In this document: positions 33,178 to 42,817 of the stretch, piece after piece | Layout: each line of letters starts with the position of its first letter | How positions within the stretch are numbered: the first letter of the stretch is position 1 | Assembly: GCF_014230465.1 (NCBI RefSeq) | Contig: NZ_JAAXCY010000005.1 | Location: 496,001 to 560,000 of the forward strand | DNA: 64,000 nt | From: Pseudomonas cremoris | GTDB taxonomy: Bacteria; Pseudomonadota; Gammaproteobacteria; Pseudomonadales; Pseudomonadaceae | Direction of reading: 5' to 3' | Notes under the pieces: model-generated | Database searches by the model: none | What the model saw: only the letters and a program-made list of their open reading frames with translations | Told to the model about the DNA's origin: nothing | Made by a program: the position numbers and the translations under genes

Positions 33178-34032
33178 TCAGGCGGTTGCCTCCTTCAACG
33201 CAATGGTTGCGGGTGACGCCAGGTTCAGTGCCCCTGCACGGTCTGCCAGGTAACGTGCCGGCGGCTGGCCCACCGCTTTGCGGAACATGGTGATAAACCC
33301 GCTGGCGTTTTCATAACCCAGGTCCAGCGCCACCCGTTGCACACTCTCACCCTTGGCCAGCCGTTGCAGTGACAGGATCACATGCAACTGCCGGCGCCAG
33401 CGCCCAAAACTCAGGCCCAATTCTTCCAGCAACAGGCGGGTCATGCTGCGCTCGCTCATGCCGATGCGCACCGCCCATTGGCTGAGGGTGGCTTTATCCG
33501 TCGGGTCGGCCAGCAGGCTGTCGGCCAGGCGCCGCAGCCTCGCGTCTTGCGGCATGGGCAAGTGCAACGCTTCGATGGGCGCAGCGGCCAGTTCATCCAG
33601 CAGCGTGTAGATCAGGCGACCTTGTGCGCCATGCTCTTCATACAGCAGCGGGAAGCTCACCGCTTTGCTGATCAGCTCATGCAGCAATCCCGACACCGCC
33701 AGGGTGCAGCATTGAGGGGGCAGGGCGCTGGCGGCGTCGGGATCAATCAGCAGGCAATACACCTCCGCCTCCCCGGAGCCGCGCGCCGCATGGGCCGTGC
33801 CGCCGGGAATCCACAGTGCGCACTGCGGCGGCACAATCCAGATGCCGGCCTCGATTTCACAGTGGATGACCCCGCGCAGGGTGTACATCAGTTGGCCCTT
33901 GCGATGGGCGTGGGGCGTGTGCTCCCAGGTGTCCGAGGTGCTGCTGGCGCCTACGGCCACCACGGCGCGCGGAAACACATCGGCATCCTTGGCCATAAGC
34001 GGGTCGTGCAGATCAAGGCGGTGGTGCTTCAT
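33178..34032 (-). CDS. AraC-family regulator with N-terminal cupin domain
   Basis: The 284-residue regulator has an N-terminal cupin-like domain (HTPHAHRKGQLMYTLRGVIHCEIEAGIWIVPPQCALWIPGGTAHAA) and a C-terminal AraC domain (LSQWAVRIGMSERSMTRLLLEELGLSFGRWRRQLHVILSLQRLAKGESVQRVALDLGYENASGFITMFRKAVGQPP). This is the NimR/cupin-AraC type that senses small molecules. The ATG at 34032 was chosen because the conserved domain begins soon after it; the frame is open further up without family similarity. It is divergent from a small gene of unknown function, a possible target. Confidence 0.87.
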   Translation of the reverse strand: MKHHRLDLHDPLMAKDADVFPRAVVAVGASSTSDTWEHTPHAHRKGQLMYTLRGVIHCEIEAGIWIVPPQCALWIPGGTAHAARGSGEAEVYCLLIDPDAASALPPQCCTLAVSGLLHELISKAVSFPLLYEEHGAQGRLIYTLLDELAAAPIEALHLPMPQDARLRRLADSLLADPTDKATLSQWAVRIGMSERSMTRLLLEELGLSFGRWRRQLHVILSLQRLAKGESVQRVALDLGYENASGFITMFRKAVGQPPARYLADRAGALNLASPATIALKEATA

Positions 34033-34142
34033 GGCGGCGTTCGCAACTTGGCTGAATTGCGAAATAGTCTGGCTATTTTGTGCAATGCCGTCCAGTGGCT
34101 GGGTCACTATAGTGAGATCCACTCTCAACAAGGAGCTCTGCC

Positions 34143-34553
34143 ATGCGACTCGACAGTTCAACTTTTCCTGTGGTGAAAATCGTCTTCGACGCCCCGAACG
34201 AAGGTGGCGCGGAGGATGCTTTCCGGGTGTTTGAAAACCTGCTGGCGCGCCAGCAAGCGTTCCTGCTGCTGCATGAAAAAGGCGTGGATGAAAACAACCA
34301 CGAGCACTCTCATGAAGAGCGCAAGCAAGCGTCGATCTGGATGAAGAAGAACAAGCAGGCACTGCGAACCTACGTCCGCGGCATGATCCAGGTGGAACCC
34401 AGTGCGGCGCAGCGCCTGGCGCTCAAGCCGTTTGCCGAGATGTTTGGCAAGGCCTGGGGTTATCCATTGCTGGTGGTGGAGTCCAGAGACCGCGCCTGGG
34501 CGCTGGCGCGGGATGTGCTGGATGAGCAGGTGTCGGATGTGGCGCAGTTCTGA
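34143..34553 (+). CDS. Protein of unknown function, divergent from AraC-type gene
   Basis: The 136-residue soluble protein is not recognised. It has no signal peptide or membrane segment. A His/Glu-rich stretch ENNHEHSHEERKQ lies near residue 53, followed by a basic helix KKNKQALRTYVRGMIQVEPS and a C-terminal part AWGYPLLVVESRDRAWALARDVL with an alpha/beta look, possibly STAS/SpoIIAA-like. Translation is well supported by AAGGAG 7 bases before the ATG. It is divergently paired with the cupin-AraC regulator, with CACTATAGTG, a short palindrome, in the 110-base shared region. Confidence 0.75.
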   Translation: MRLDSSTFPVVKIVFDAPNEGGAEDAFRVFENLLARQQAFLLLHEKGVDENNHEHSHEERKQASIWMKKNKQALRTYVRGMIQVEPSAAQRLALKPFAEMFGKAWGYPLLVVESRDRAWALARDVLDEQVSDVAQF

Positions 34554-34571
34554 GCAGTGCTGTTAACCCTT

Positions 34572-34589
34572 GTGGGAGCAGGCTCCCAC
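34572..34589. repeat. Collapsed REP hairpin
   Basis: GTGGGAG, CAGG, CTCCCAC is the outer part of a REP palindrome with the centre lost. It follows the stop of the preceding gene by 18 bases and may act as a transcript-end hairpin. Confidence 0.6.
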
Positions 34590-34667
34590 ATTGGGATTAC
34601 GGCGCCTATTGAAGTATGCTCCGCGCCCCGCTTATTACCCATTCAAAACCACATGACCGGACAAGAC

Positions 34668-35576
34668 ATGCAGGCGCTGCTGGAGTCGATCCTTGACGAA
34701 GTTCGTCCACTGATCGGCCTCGGCAAAGTCGCCGATTACATCCCCGCATTGGCCGACGTGCCCGCCAACCAATTGGGTATCGCGGTTTATGGCAATGACG
34801 GCTCCGCCTACTGTGCAGGCGACGCCGATACGCTGTTCTCGGTGCAGAGCATTTCCAAGGTGTTCAGCCTGGTGCAGGCCATCGACCACGGTGGCGAAAG
34901 CATCTGGGAGCGCCTGGGCCATGAGCCTTCGGGGCAACCCTTCAACTCGCTGGTGCAACTGGAGTTCGAACGCGGCCGCCCGCGTAATCCCTTCATCAAC
35001 GCCGGTGCGCTGGTGATCTGCGACATCAACCAATCGCGCTTTGCCGTGCCGATCCTGTCGATGCGCGATTTTGTGCGGCGCCTGTCGGGTAACCCGCAGA
35101 TCCTGGTCAACAGCATCGTCGCCGAATCGGAAGCCCAACACGGGGCGCGCAATGCAGCCATGGCCTACCTGATGAAATCCTTCGGCAATTTCCACAACGA
35201 CGTGGACGCGGTGCTGCACAGCTACTTCAACTACTGCGCGCTGCAGATGAGTTGCCTGGATTTGGCCAAGGCGTTCAGCTTCCTGGCCAACGAAGGCGTG
35301 AGTGCCCACAGCGGCGAGCAGATCCTGACGGCGCGCCAGACCAAGCAGGTCAACTCGATCATGGCCACCAGCGGGCTGTATGACGAGGCGGGCAACTTTG
35401 CGTATCGCGTAGGGCTGCCGGGCAAGAGCGGTGTGGGCGGCGGGATCGTCGCGGTGGTGCCGGGGCAATTTACGGTGTGCGTGTGGTCGCCGGAATTGAA
35501 TGCGGCGGGGAATTCGCTGGCGGGGATCAAGGCGTTGGAGTTGTTGTGTGAGCGGATTGGGTGGTCGGTGTTTTGA
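34668..35576 (+). CDS. glsA: Glutaminase
   Basis: The 302-residue enzyme hydrolyses glutamine to glutamate and ammonia in the cytoplasm. It has the Ser-beta-lactamase-like S-x-x-K centre SISK (S61, K64) and the family blocks [38 protein letters not shown] and [13 protein letters not shown] chose the ATG at 34668 because it gives [17 protein letters not shown] and the usual 302-residue Pseudomonas length; another in-frame ATG lies 15 bases upstream. Neither has a strong ribosome-binding site. Confidence 0.95.
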   Translation: MQALLESILDEVRPLIGLGKVADYIPALADVPANQLGIAVYGNDGSAYCAGDADTLFSVQSISKVFSLVQAIDHGGESIWERLGHEPSGQPFNSLVQLEFERGRPRNPFINAGALVICDINQSRFAVPILSMRDFVRRLSGNPQILVNSIVAESEAQHGARNAAMAYLMKSFGNFHNDVDAVLHSYFNYCALQMSCLDLAKAFSFLANEGVSAHSGEQILTARQTKQVNSIMATSGLYDEAGNFAYRVGLPGKSGVGGGIVAVVPGQFTVCVWSPELNAAGNSLAGIKALELLCERIGWSVF

Positions 35577-35582
35577 CGGGCC

Positions 35583-35612
35583 GGGGATTTAGGGATCACG
35601 CCCTAAATCCCC
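35583..35612. terminator. Strong bidirectional hairpin
   Basis: GGGGATTTAGGG and CCCTAAATCCCC form a perfect 12-bp stem with a 6-base loop, just after the glutaminase stop and facing the convergent SDR gene. No clear U-run follows on either strand, but position and stability suit a two-way transcript end. Confidence 0.65.
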
Positions 35613-35634
35613 TGGAGATCCACCCCGTCGTTGA

Positions 35635-36462
35635 TCAGTCCATCTCCGTACTCAGCGCTACCGCTTGCTGGCGCTCCAGCGCCGCCAAGCGTTCAGTCAA
35701 CGCTGCATGCACGCGCTCGTAGGCGCCGCTGCCCAGCAGCAAACGCTTGGGCGCCGGGCTTGCTGCGGCCACGTCCAGCATGGCCTTGGCCATTTTCACC
35801 GGGTCGCCTGTCATCGCAAACTCGCCACTGGCCACGGCTCTGCGCACATCGCCGGCAGGCGTGTGCTCATACGCGGCCATGGGGGGAGGGCTGACCAGTG
35901 CGGCACCAAAGTTGGTGTGCGTTGGGCCGGGCTCCACCAGTGTGAACTCGATGTCGAACGGCGCCACCTCTTGGGCGACGGACTCGACAAACCCTTCAAT
36001 CGCCCATTTGCTCGTGTGATACAGGCTGAAATTCGGATAAGCCAACTGCCCGCCCTCCGATGAAACCTGCAGCACCCGGCCACCGCCTTGTTCACGCAGG
36101 AACGGCAAGCACGCACGGATCACCTGGATCGAACCCACCAGGTTGGTGTGCAGCTGTTGGTCGATCTGTTCGTCGCTGACTTCCTCTGCCGCGCCAAACA
36201 ACGCATAGCCTGCGCAGCTGACGACGACATCAATACGCCCCAGCTCGGTGAAGGCTTGCTCGATTACGCGCCGGATCGCCGGTGTGTCGGTCACATCCAG
36301 TTGCGCCAACCAGAGCTGGCCGGGGTAACGGGCCTTCAGTTCGTCCAGGGCCTCGGGTTTGCGCAAGGTCGCGGCCACGCGGTCGCCGCGTTCAAGCAAT
36401 TGTTCTACTAGGGCTTTGCCGATGCCCGAAGAGCTGCCGGTGACTAGCCAGGTGGTGTTCAT
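35635..36462 (-). CDS. Short-chain dehydrogenase/reductase
   Basis: The 275-residue classical SDR has the nucleotide site TGSSSGIGKALVE (residues ~8-20), VVSCAGYALFG, the catalytic Ser region LQVSSEGG, Y-x-x-x-K as YHTSKWA, and VEPGPTHTNFG after it. The substrate is unknown; the TGSSSGIG and ~275-residue form is common in Pseudomonas oxidoreductases of broad range. It is divergent from a LysR gene 110 bases away, the usual arrangement for a LysR-controlled SDR. Confidence 0.9.
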   Translation of the reverse strand: MNTTWLVTGSSSGIGKALVEQLLERGDRVAATLRKPEALDELKARYPGQLWLAQLDVTDTPAIRRVIEQAFTELGRIDVVVSCAGYALFGAAEEVSDEQIDQQLHTNLVGSIQVIRACLPFLREQGGGRVLQVSSEGGQLAYPNFSLYHTSKWAIEGFVESVAQEVAPFDIEFTLVEPGPTHTNFGAALVSPPPMAAYEHTPAGDVRRAVASGEFAMTGDPVKMAKAMLDVAAASPAPKRLLLGSGAYERVHAALTERLAALERQQAVALSTEMD

Positions 36463-36572
36463 GGATAAATGCCTCTGCGAGCCGCCGGGGTGGCGAACAC
36501 TGCACACACCGTACTCCGTGAATACTGCTGCTACTATCGGTTCAATTCCGCATGAATCAGTGAAAATTACCC

Positions 36573-37478
36573 ATGAATAAAGCGCCGCTGTCCCTCGCCG
36601 AACTCAATGCCTTGACGCTGATTGTGACCCATCGCAGCTTTCGCAAAGCCGCCGATGAACTGGGGCTGTCGGCTTCGACGTTGAGCCACATGATGCGCAC
36701 GCTTGAGGCAAACCTGGGGGTGCGTCTGCTCAACCGTACCACCCGCAGCGTGGCACCGACGTCGGCGGGCGAGCGTTTGGTGACGCGCATGGCGCCGTTG
36801 TTGCGCGAGTTCGAACTGGCGCTGGAAGAGGTCAACGCGTTCCGTGACTTGCCCAGCGGCAGCCTGCGCATCAGTGCGAGCGAACCGGCAGCGCGGATAT
36901 TGATGGAGGCAATACTGCCGCAATTCCTGGCGCGCTTTCCCCAAATGAGCGTCGACCTGGTCACCGATGGCCGCCTGGTGGATATCGTCGCCGAAGGCTT
37001 CGATGCCGGCATTCGCTTGGGCGAGTCAGTGCCCCAAGACATGGTCGCGGTGGCGTTGGGGCCACCGATGCGCTTTATCACCGTAGCGTCGCCGGGTTAT
37101 CTGGAACAACATCCTGCCCCGTCGACGCCGGACGATTTACAGCGGCACCGCTGCATTGCTTTTCGCATGCCCAGCGGTAAGCCCTACCGCTGGGAGTTCG
37201 AAAAATACGGGCAGGCGCTGACAGTGAATACCTCGGGAAACCTCACGCTGGATAACGTCGAAATCATGGCGGACGCTGCCGTACGTGGTCTGGGTATCGC
37301 CTACGTTCCGGAGCACACCGTGGCGCAGCACATGAAGGCCAAGCGGTTGGTCAGTGTGCTGGAGGATTGGTGCCCTCCGGGGCCGGGGTTGTTTCTGTAC
37401 TACCCGGGGCACCGTCATGTGCCTGTTGGGTTGCGCGCGTTTATTGAGGTGGTCCGGGAGATCGCCGATGTTGGGTGA
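36573..37478 (+). CDS. LysR-family regulator divergent from the SDR gene
   Basis: The 301-residue regulator has the N-terminal helix-turn-helix (LIVTHRSFRKAADELGLSASTLSHMMRTLEANLGVRLLNRTTRSVAPT) and a C-terminal ligand domain with DAGIRLGESVPQDMVAVALGPP, the pattern of the large CrgA/DsdC-like LysR group. It probably controls the divergent SDR. No other target is suggested by context. Confidence 0.9.
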   Translation: MNKAPLSLAELNALTLIVTHRSFRKAADELGLSASTLSHMMRTLEANLGVRLLNRTTRSVAPTSAGERLVTRMAPLLREFELALEEVNAFRDLPSGSLRISASEPAARILMEAILPQFLARFPQMSVDLVTDGRLVDIVAEGFDAGIRLGESVPQDMVAVALGPPMRFITVASPGYLEQHPAPSTPDDLQRHRCIAFRMPSGKPYRWEFEKYGQALTVNTSGNLTLDNVEIMADAAVRGLGIAYVPEHTVAQHMKAKRLVSVLEDWCPPGPGLFLYYPGHRHVPVGLRAFIEVVREIADVG

Positions 37479-37524
37479 CCTTACCGTTGTGCGGTCTGGC
37501 GGGAGCCAGCGCCTACGCTGCCAG

Positions 37525-38031
37525 TCATACCAAACCAGCGGACAGGCGCATTGAACGAATCACCCGCCAGCAGCCCCAGCCACGCAACGCAAAATAGCCA
37601 CTCCAGGCTCCGAGCACCCAGGCTACCGTCATCTGTACTGGCCACTGCTCAAGTATCGGAGCGTGCATGGCATGCGCCACACCCAGCGTGTAGCGGGTAA
37701 GGAAAATGCCCAGGATAACCAGCAAAGGCACCCAACTGCCCTGCACCAGCAGGCGACTATCGTAAGCGTTGCCGGTTACAAAACTTGGGCTCATCAACCG
37801 GGAAAGCAGGGTAGCGCTGACGGCGACGCCGAGCATCCAGCACGCAAGCCCTGCGAGCCAAAGGCTGGTGTACTGCAGCACGCCAGCCACGGACAGGATC
37901 AGCATGCCGACGGGCAGCAACAGCGCGAGTGCAGGGCGTACGCGGCGAGTACGGGCTTGCAGTACACCAAAGAGGCACAGGCCGATGAACAGTGCGAATA
38001 CCCAGTAGGGCGTGTGGGTGATGTAGACCAA
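37525..38031 (-). CDS. Small integral membrane protein, DUF6622-like
   Basis: The 168-residue product has about five membrane segments and begins LVYITHTPYWVFALFIGLCLFGVLQARTRRV, the pattern of an uncharacterised Pseudomonas membrane family (I think DUF6622). The frame is open to 38142, but the best start is a TTG at 38031 with AAGGACGAG upstream, because the family starts close to the HTP motif. There are no ATG codons in the N-terminal part. The function is unknown. Confidence 0.7.
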   Translation of the reverse strand: MVYITHTPYWVFALFIGLCLFGVLQARTRRVRPALALLLPVGMLILSVAGVLQYTSLWLAGLACWMLGVAVSATLLSRLMSPSFVTGNAYDSRLLVQGSWVPLLVILGIFLTRYTLGVAHAMHAPILEQWPVQMTVAWVLGAWSGYFALRGWGCWRVIRSMRLSAGLV

Positions 38032-38151
38032 TTGGGGTCTCGTCCTTGAGAACTGAAGGTCCGCATTCTGCGTCAGGTTATGTGACGAAATGATGAGTGT
38101 GTGAGCGAGATTGGCTGTGTACCTGTTTCCCGCGTCTGGCACCGTCCGAAG

Positions 38152-38177
38152 GTGGGAGCGGGCTTGCCCGCTCCCTC
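38152..38177. repeat. Shortened REP palindrome
   Basis: GTGGGAGCGGGCTTGCCCGCTCCCTC is a compact REP hairpin without the REPIN spacer, 30 bases downstream of the DadA-like gene's stop (minus strand). Confidence 0.7.
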
Positions 38178-38206
38178 ATTGTTTTGTGGTGTTTGTAGGG
38201 GGGAGA

Positions 38207-39475
38207 TCAGCTCACGTTGAGTCGATCCAACAGGCTATACCACGCCACCCCCGCGCCGATGTAAAAGCGCTGCAATCCATGCATCGGCAGACGCTGCAAT
38301 GGTGTGACCGGGTAGGCGAAGTCGGCCTCTCTGTCGCACAACCGCCCAGCCAGTTGCTGGCCCAGGCTGGTACACAACGCGATACCACGACCATTGCAAC
38401 CCAATGCCAACGTAAGCCCCGGCGCCGGCTCATGCACGTGGGGCATGAAGTCCCGCGTGATCGCGATGCGCCCGGCCCAGCGGTACTCAAATTCCAACGG
38501 GCCCAGTTGGGGAAACAGCAGCGCCAACGATCGTTCGAGATGGGCGAAGTCCGCAGGCGCAGTGGGGTCGTTGAACAGCCCGCGCCCGCCCATCAACAAA
38601 CGGCCGTGGCTGTCTTTACGAAAATACAGCAGCAGGCGCTGTGCGGTGGAAACGGTTTCCCGGCCCGGCAAAATGCTCTCGGCGGCGCGCCCACTCAAAG
38701 GCTTGGTCGCGACGATAAAACTGTTGGCTGCCAGGATGCTCTGGGCCATGCCCGGCCACAGGTTGCCGCTGTAGCCATTGGTGGCCAACACTACTTGATC
38801 AGCACTCACATGCGCGCCATTTGCGGTCGTCAGTTGCCAGCCCGAATTCTGGCGCTGCAACCCGGTCACCGCACTTTGCCCATGAATCCGCACGCCCGCT
38901 GCCAACGCCGCAGCCACCAGCCCACGGGCATACGCCAACGGTTGAATCGCCCCGGCACGGCCATCCAGCCAGCCACCGGCAAACGCAGAGCTGCCCATGC
39001 GCGAGGCCACCGCATCAGCATCCAGTCGTTGCACGGGAACGCCGCGCCGGGCCCACTGCTCGGCGCGCGCGTGCAGCCCGGCCACGCCTTTTTCGGTGTA
39101 CGACACCTGCATCCAACCCTTGCGCACCGGTGCGCAATCGATGCGGTGGCGTTCGATCAAGTTGAACACCAGGTCCGCCGAATTCGACACTGTCGAGATC
39201 AACGGTTCGGCACGCTGCGGCCCATACATCTGCATCAGTTGCTGCGGGTCATATTTGAGTGTCGGATTGACTTGCCCACCATTGCGCCCGGACGCGCCCC
39301 AGCCCGGCTCATTCGCTTCCAATACGCACACGCTCACGCCGCGCTCGGCCAAGTGCAGCGCCGTCGATAAACCGGTATAGCCGGCGCCGACAATTGCCAC
39401 GTCCACTTTCACCGATTCCCGCAGCGCAGGTGTTGGCACCGCTGCCGTTGCGGTAGCCGACCATAACGACTTCAT
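38207..39475 (-). CDS. FAD-dependent amine/amino acid oxidase, DadA/PuuB-like
   Basis: The 422-residue flavoprotein has the dinucleotide site [23 protein letters not shown] (about residues 22-44), [17 protein letters not shown] and a C-terminal [20 protein letters not shown]. This is the DAO/DadA superfamily, with RNGGQ as in gamma-glutamylputrescine oxidase PuuB and related enzymes. The ATG at 39475 overlaps the ATPase gene's stop (ATGA). It is the last gene of an operon with an amino-acid-type ABC transporter, so it probably oxidises the imported amine or amino acid. Confidence 0.88.
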   Translation of the reverse strand: MKSLWSATATAAVPTPALRESVKVDVAIVGAGYTGLSTALHLAERGVSVCVLEANEPGWGASGRNGGQVNPTLKYDPQQLMQMYGPQRAEPLISTVSNSADLVFNLIERHRIDCAPVRKGWMQVSYTEKGVAGLHARAEQWARRGVPVQRLDADAVASRMGSSAFAGGWLDGRAGAIQPLAYARGLVAAALAAGVRIHGQSAVTGLQRQNSGWQLTTANGAHVSADQVVLATNGYSGNLWPGMAQSILAANSFIVATKPLSGRAAESILPGRETVSTAQRLLLYFRKDSHGRLLMGGRGLFNDPTAPADFAHLERSLALLFPQLGPLEFEYRWAGRIAITRDFMPHVHEPAPGLTLALGCNGRGIALCTSLGQQLAGRLCDREADFAYPVTPLQRLPMHGLQRFYIGAGVAWYSLLDRLNVS

Positions 39476-40224
39476 GACAGGCTCCGCGTATCGCCAGTAG
39501 GGTGCAGCACGCGCCTCAGGAAATCCTGGGTGCGCGGTTGCTGTGGGTTGCCCAGCACTTGCTCGGCCGGGCCGCTTTCGACGATGTAGCCCCCGTGCAG
39601 GAAGCACACGCGATCGGCGACCTCGCGTGCAAAGCCCATTTCGTGGGTGACCACGATCATGGTCATGCCCTCGTCGGCGAGGGTGCGCATCACCGCCAGC
39701 ACGTCGCCCACCAGCTCGGGGTCGAGGGCCGAGGTGGGTTCATCGAACAACATGGCCTCGGGTTTCATCGCCAGGGCTCGGGCGATGGCCACGCGTTGCT
39801 GTTGGCCGCCGGAGAGTTGTTCGGGGTAGGCATCGGCCTTGGCGCTCAGGCCGACTTTTTCCAGCAGCACTAACGCTTCTTCGCGCGCCTGTTTCGCCGG
39901 CTCGCCTTTGACGTACACCGGGCCCTCCATCACGTTTTCCAGCACCGTACGGTGCGGGAACAAGTTGAAGCGCTGGAACACCATGCCCATGCGGCTGCGC
40001 AGGGCGTGCACGGTCTTGCCGGCGCGTTGTACGGTTTCGCCGAAGACGGTGATGGTGCCGCCGTCGTAGGCTTCCAGCGCATTGATGCAGCGCAGCAGCG
40101 TGGATTTGCCGGAGCCCGACGGGCCGATCAGGCACACCACTTCGCCCTTGGCCACGTCCAGGTCGGCGCCGTGCAGCACGCGGTGGCTGCCGTAATGTTT
40201 TTGCAGTTGGCGGATCTCGATCAT
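39472..40224 (-). CDS. Polar amino acid ABC transporter ATP-binding protein
   Basis: The 250-residue ATPase has Walker [13 protein letters not shown], a Q-loop [19 protein letters not shown], signature [16 protein letters not shown], Walker [17 protein letters not shown] and switch VTHEMGFA, the GlnQ/HisP group. VFQRFNLF carries Arg where most members have Gln-Asn/His. Coupled by ATGA overlap to both neighbours (40221-40224 and 39472-39475). Confidence 0.93.
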   Translation of the reverse strand: MIEIRQLQKHYGSHRVLHGADLDVAKGEVVCLIGPSGSGKSTLLRCINALEAYDGGTITVFGETVQRAGKTVHALRSRMGMVFQRFNLFPHRTVLENVMEGPVYVKGEPAKQAREEALVLLEKVGLSAKADAYPEQLSGGQQQRVAIARALAMKPEAMLFDEPTSALDPELVGDVLAVMRTLADEGMTMIVVTHEMGFAREVADRVCFLHGGYIVESGPAEQVLGNPQQPRTQDFLRRVLHPTGDTRSLS

Positions 40225-40889
40225 GCTTTTTTCCTCCGGCCCAGGTGTTGTTCCATACGGCGCAGGCCATACACCAGCGGCAGGCTCATCAGCAGGTAGA
40301 GCAGGGCGACCAGGGTGTAGACGGTCATGTTCTGAAAGGTCGACGAGGCAATCAGCTGGCCCTGGCGGGTCATCTCCGCCACGGTGATGGTGGACACCAA
40401 GGAGGAGTCCTTGAGCATCATCACCAGCGTGTTGCCGTAGGGCGGCAAGGCGATGCGAAACGCTTGCGGCAGAATCACCCGGCGCATCATCAGCACTGAG
40501 CGCATGCCCAGCGCCTCGGCGGCTTCGCGCTGGCCCTGTTCCACGGCGATGATGCCAGTGCGAAAGTTCTCGGCCTGGTACGCCGAGTAGGCGATGCCCA
40601 TGCCGATCACACCGGCATAGAACGCGGTGAGGTGCACGCCCATGTCCGGCAGCACGAAGTAGATGTAGAACAGCTGCACGATGATCGGCAGGCCACGGAT
40701 CACGTTGATGATGGTGCTGGCGGCCCACGACAGCGCACGGATCGGCGACAGTTTAAGCAGTGCCAGCACCAGGCCGATGGCGCTGCTGAGCAGGAACGAC
40801 AGCACGGTTATCTGGATCGTCACCCACGCGCCTTGCAGCAGGATCGGCAAGAAATCCTGGGCGTTTTGCAGGAATTCGGCCAGGTTCAT
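40221..40889 (-). CDS. Polar amino acid ABC transporter permease
   Basis: The 222-residue inner-membrane protein has about five membrane segments and the HEQ-type EAA loop [43 protein letters not shown], typical of amino acid permeases such as GlnP and HisQ/M. Only one permease gene is present, so the transporter probably uses a homodimer. It is coupled by ATGA overlaps to the binding protein and the ATPase. Confidence 0.93.
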   Translation of the reverse strand: MNLAEFLQNAQDFLPILLQGAWVTIQITVLSFLLSSAIGLVLALLKLSPIRALSWAASTIINVIRGLPIIVQLFYIYFVLPDMGVHLTAFYAGVIGMGIAYSAYQAENFRTGIIAVEQGQREAAEALGMRSVLMMRRVILPQAFRIALPPYGNTLVMMLKDSSLVSTITVAEMTRQGQLIASSTFQNMTVYTLVALLYLLMSLPLVYGLRRMEQHLGRRKKA

Positions 40890-41668
40890 GGACGCACCTG
40901 GGTATCAAGTCCCCACTTCTTGAGGATAGTATCCAGCGTGCCGTCGGCCTTGATGCTGGCGATGGCGCCGTTCAAGCGCTCCAGGGTTTGCGCATCGCCC
41001 TTGCGCACCACCAGGCACACTTCGCCGACATTGGTGGGCTTGTAGTCGGTGGCCAGTTTCACGCCTTTGAACAGCTTCTGGCGGATCTGGTAGGCGACCA
41101 CTGGCTGGTCACCTACGGCCGCCTTTATACGGCCCAGGGACAGGTCGCGGACCATCTCGCCGATGGAGTCGTAGGTGCGGATCTCCTTGAAGATGCCGAG
41201 CTTGTTCAGTTGGTCGTAGAACACCGTGCCGGCTTGCACACCGACAATTTGATCCTTGAGCGGCGTCAAGTCCGGGTAGGCCGCGTTGTCGTCGGCATTG
41301 ACGATCAGGCCTTCACCGTAGGCGTACACCGGGGCGCTAAAGTCGACGACCTTGGTGCGCTCCTCGGTCTTGAGCATGCCAGCGGAAATGAAGTCGAGCT
41401 TGCCGGAGGTGAGGGAGGGGATCAGTGCGGCGAAGTTGGTCTGTTCGATCTGGCTGGTGAAGCCGCCAGCCTTGCCCACGGCCTCGGCCACATCGACCAT
41501 CACGCCTTGAATGCTGTTGCTCTTGATGTCGAGGAAGGTAAACGGCGAACCACTGGCCGTTGCACCGACTTTGTACGAGGACGCACTTTCTGCGTGCACG
41601 GCGCTGGCGCAGAGCGTGGCGCAAACTGCAAAGGCGAGGCGGCGAAACAAGGGCGAAAGACTGTTCAT
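40886..41668 (-). CDS. Amino-acid-type ABC substrate-binding protein
   Basis: The 260-residue periplasmic protein has a signal peptide ending SAVHAES and the family-3 solute-binding fold: YKVGATASGSPFTFLD, NSIQGVMVDVAEAVGKAGG, LTSGKLDFISAGMLKTEERTKVVDFSAPV and VGVQAGTVFYD. The ATG at 41668 was chosen because the signal peptide starts there; an upstream open frame adds 29 residues without one. It is the first gene of the four-gene operon, divergent from an IclR gene. Confidence 0.9.
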   Translation of the reverse strand: MNSLSPLFRRLAFAVCATLCASAVHAESASSYKVGATASGSPFTFLDIKSNSIQGVMVDVAEAVGKAGGFTSQIEQTNFAALIPSLTSGKLDFISAGMLKTEERTKVVDFSAPVYAYGEGLIVNADDNAAYPDLTPLKDQIVGVQAGTVFYDQLNKLGIFKEIRTYDSIGEMVRDLSLGRIKAAVGDQPVVAYQIRQKLFKGVKLATDYKPTNVGEVCLVVRKGDAQTLERLNGAIASIKADGTLDTILKKWGLDTQVRP

Positions 41669-41761
41669 CGGGTTACTCCAGAATGAAAACGGATCGTCAG
41701 TACCGCAAGCGGCTGGTGATGAAATCGCAAGCTCTGTGCCATTTCGATTGAACAAAATCGT

Positions 41762-41852
41762 ATATCGCTATAGAAAATCAATAAAATGAAGTGTTCGTAT
41801 CGATATGCGATATTTTGTGGTCTATTTTTGCGATTTGAGGTAGAAATATCGC
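41762..41852. promoter_or_regulatory. Repeated ATATCGC sites in the divergent IclR promoter region
   Basis: ATATCGC occurs at 41762-41768 and 41846-41852, and inverted (GCGATAT) at 41807-41813, within 91 bases between the binding-protein gene and the IclR gene. A further GCGATAT lies just after the IclR stop, near 42667. Such spaced repeats in the shared region suit operator sites for the IclR protein. Confidence 0.5.
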
Positions 41853-41884
41853 CACGCCTGAACGATCAAACCCGCGAGTTCGCC

Positions 41885-42664
41885 ATGTCCGAAGAACGCA
41901 ACAGTTTGCACAACCAATCCCTGGAAAAAGGCCTGTCGGTACTCAAGGCATTTAGCGCACAGCGCCGCAGCATGAGCCTTGCAGAGGTGGCCGAGGCTGC
42001 CGGCATGACCAAAAGCTCTGCCCAGCGCATGGTATTTACCCTCGAAAGCCTGGGTTACCTTCGGAAACACTCGCGCACCCGTCATTACCAACTCACACCC
42101 CGGGTGTTGGAGTTGGGCTTCAGTTACCTGGATGCGCATTCGTTGATCGAGGTGGCCAACCCGTTTTTGTCGGAGTTGACGCGGTTGACGGGGGAGACGT
42201 CGTGTCTCACTGAGCCTGCGGGCTACGACATGACCTATATCGCACGGTTCGTCAGCGCAGGTTTTGTGCCGGTGCATATGCCGATCGGCTCGCGGGTGCC
42301 GATGTATTGCACCGCATCTGGCAGGGCGTATTTGAGCGCGTTGCCGCAGGAGGAGGCGTTGGTGTTGATTGAGAACAGCCAGCGCATAGCCCACACCAGC
42401 CAGACGCTGACGGACGTCGAGCAGATTCTGGAGTCGCTGCAACAGGTGCGCGAACAGGGCTACGCGGTGAATGGCCAGGAGTTGTTCCTGGGTGATATGA
42501 CCATTGGCGCGCCGGTGTTGGGTGCGAACGGGCGGCCGGTGGCGGCGGTGCATGTGGTGGCGCCGACCAGCCGGTGGAGCAGGGCGGATGCCGAGAAGCA
42601 ATTGGCGCCGGCGTTGTTGCAGTGTTCGAGGGCGTTGAGTAATTCGGCGCGGAACTTGGAATAA
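41885..42664 (+). CDS. IclR-family regulator
   Basis: The 259-residue regulator has an N-terminal winged helix (SLEKGLSVLKAFSAQRRSMSLAEVAEAAGMTKSSAQRMVFTLESLGYLRK) and the C-terminal IclR effector domain (GETSCLTEPAGYDMTYIARF, GSRVPMYCTASGRAYLSALP, GYAVNGQELFLGDMTIGAPVLGANGRPVAAVHV). The ATG at 41885 fits the family start. It is divergent from the amino acid transporter/oxidase operon and probably controls it in response to the imported compound. Confidence 0.92.
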   Translation: MSEERNSLHNQSLEKGLSVLKAFSAQRRSMSLAEVAEAAGMTKSSAQRMVFTLESLGYLRKHSRTRHYQLTPRVLELGFSYLDAHSLIEVANPFLSELTRLTGETSCLTEPAGYDMTYIARFVSAGFVPVHMPIGSRVPMYCTASGRAYLSALPQEEALVLIENSQRIAHTSQTLTDVEQILESLQQVREQGYAVNGQELFLGDMTIGAPVLGANGRPVAAVHVVAPTSRWSRADAEKQLAPALLQCSRALSNSARNLE

Positions 42665-42695
42665 CGCGATATTTCAAATTCACTAGAGATCCCCT

Positions 42696-42781
42696 GTGGG
42701 AGCAGCTTGCTCGCGAATGCGGTGGGTCAGCCAGCCTATTCAATACTGACCCACCGCTTTCGCGAGCAAGCCCGCTCCCAC
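42696..42781. repeat. REPIN, family 1
   Basis: An inverted REP pair with a one-base deletion in the left arm (GTGGGAGCAGCTTGC) lies between the convergent IclR and DUF6124 genes. Confidence 0.9.
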
Positions 42782-42817
42782 ATTTTGTACTTCATTGGTT
42801 TCGAGAGTGTTGTTGGG

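Noticed and set aside
38032..38142. Upstream GTG start for the small membrane protein
   Set aside because: It would add a polar, unconserved 37-residue tail before the first membrane segment, whereas a TTG with AAGGACGAG upstream sits right at the conserved HTP start.
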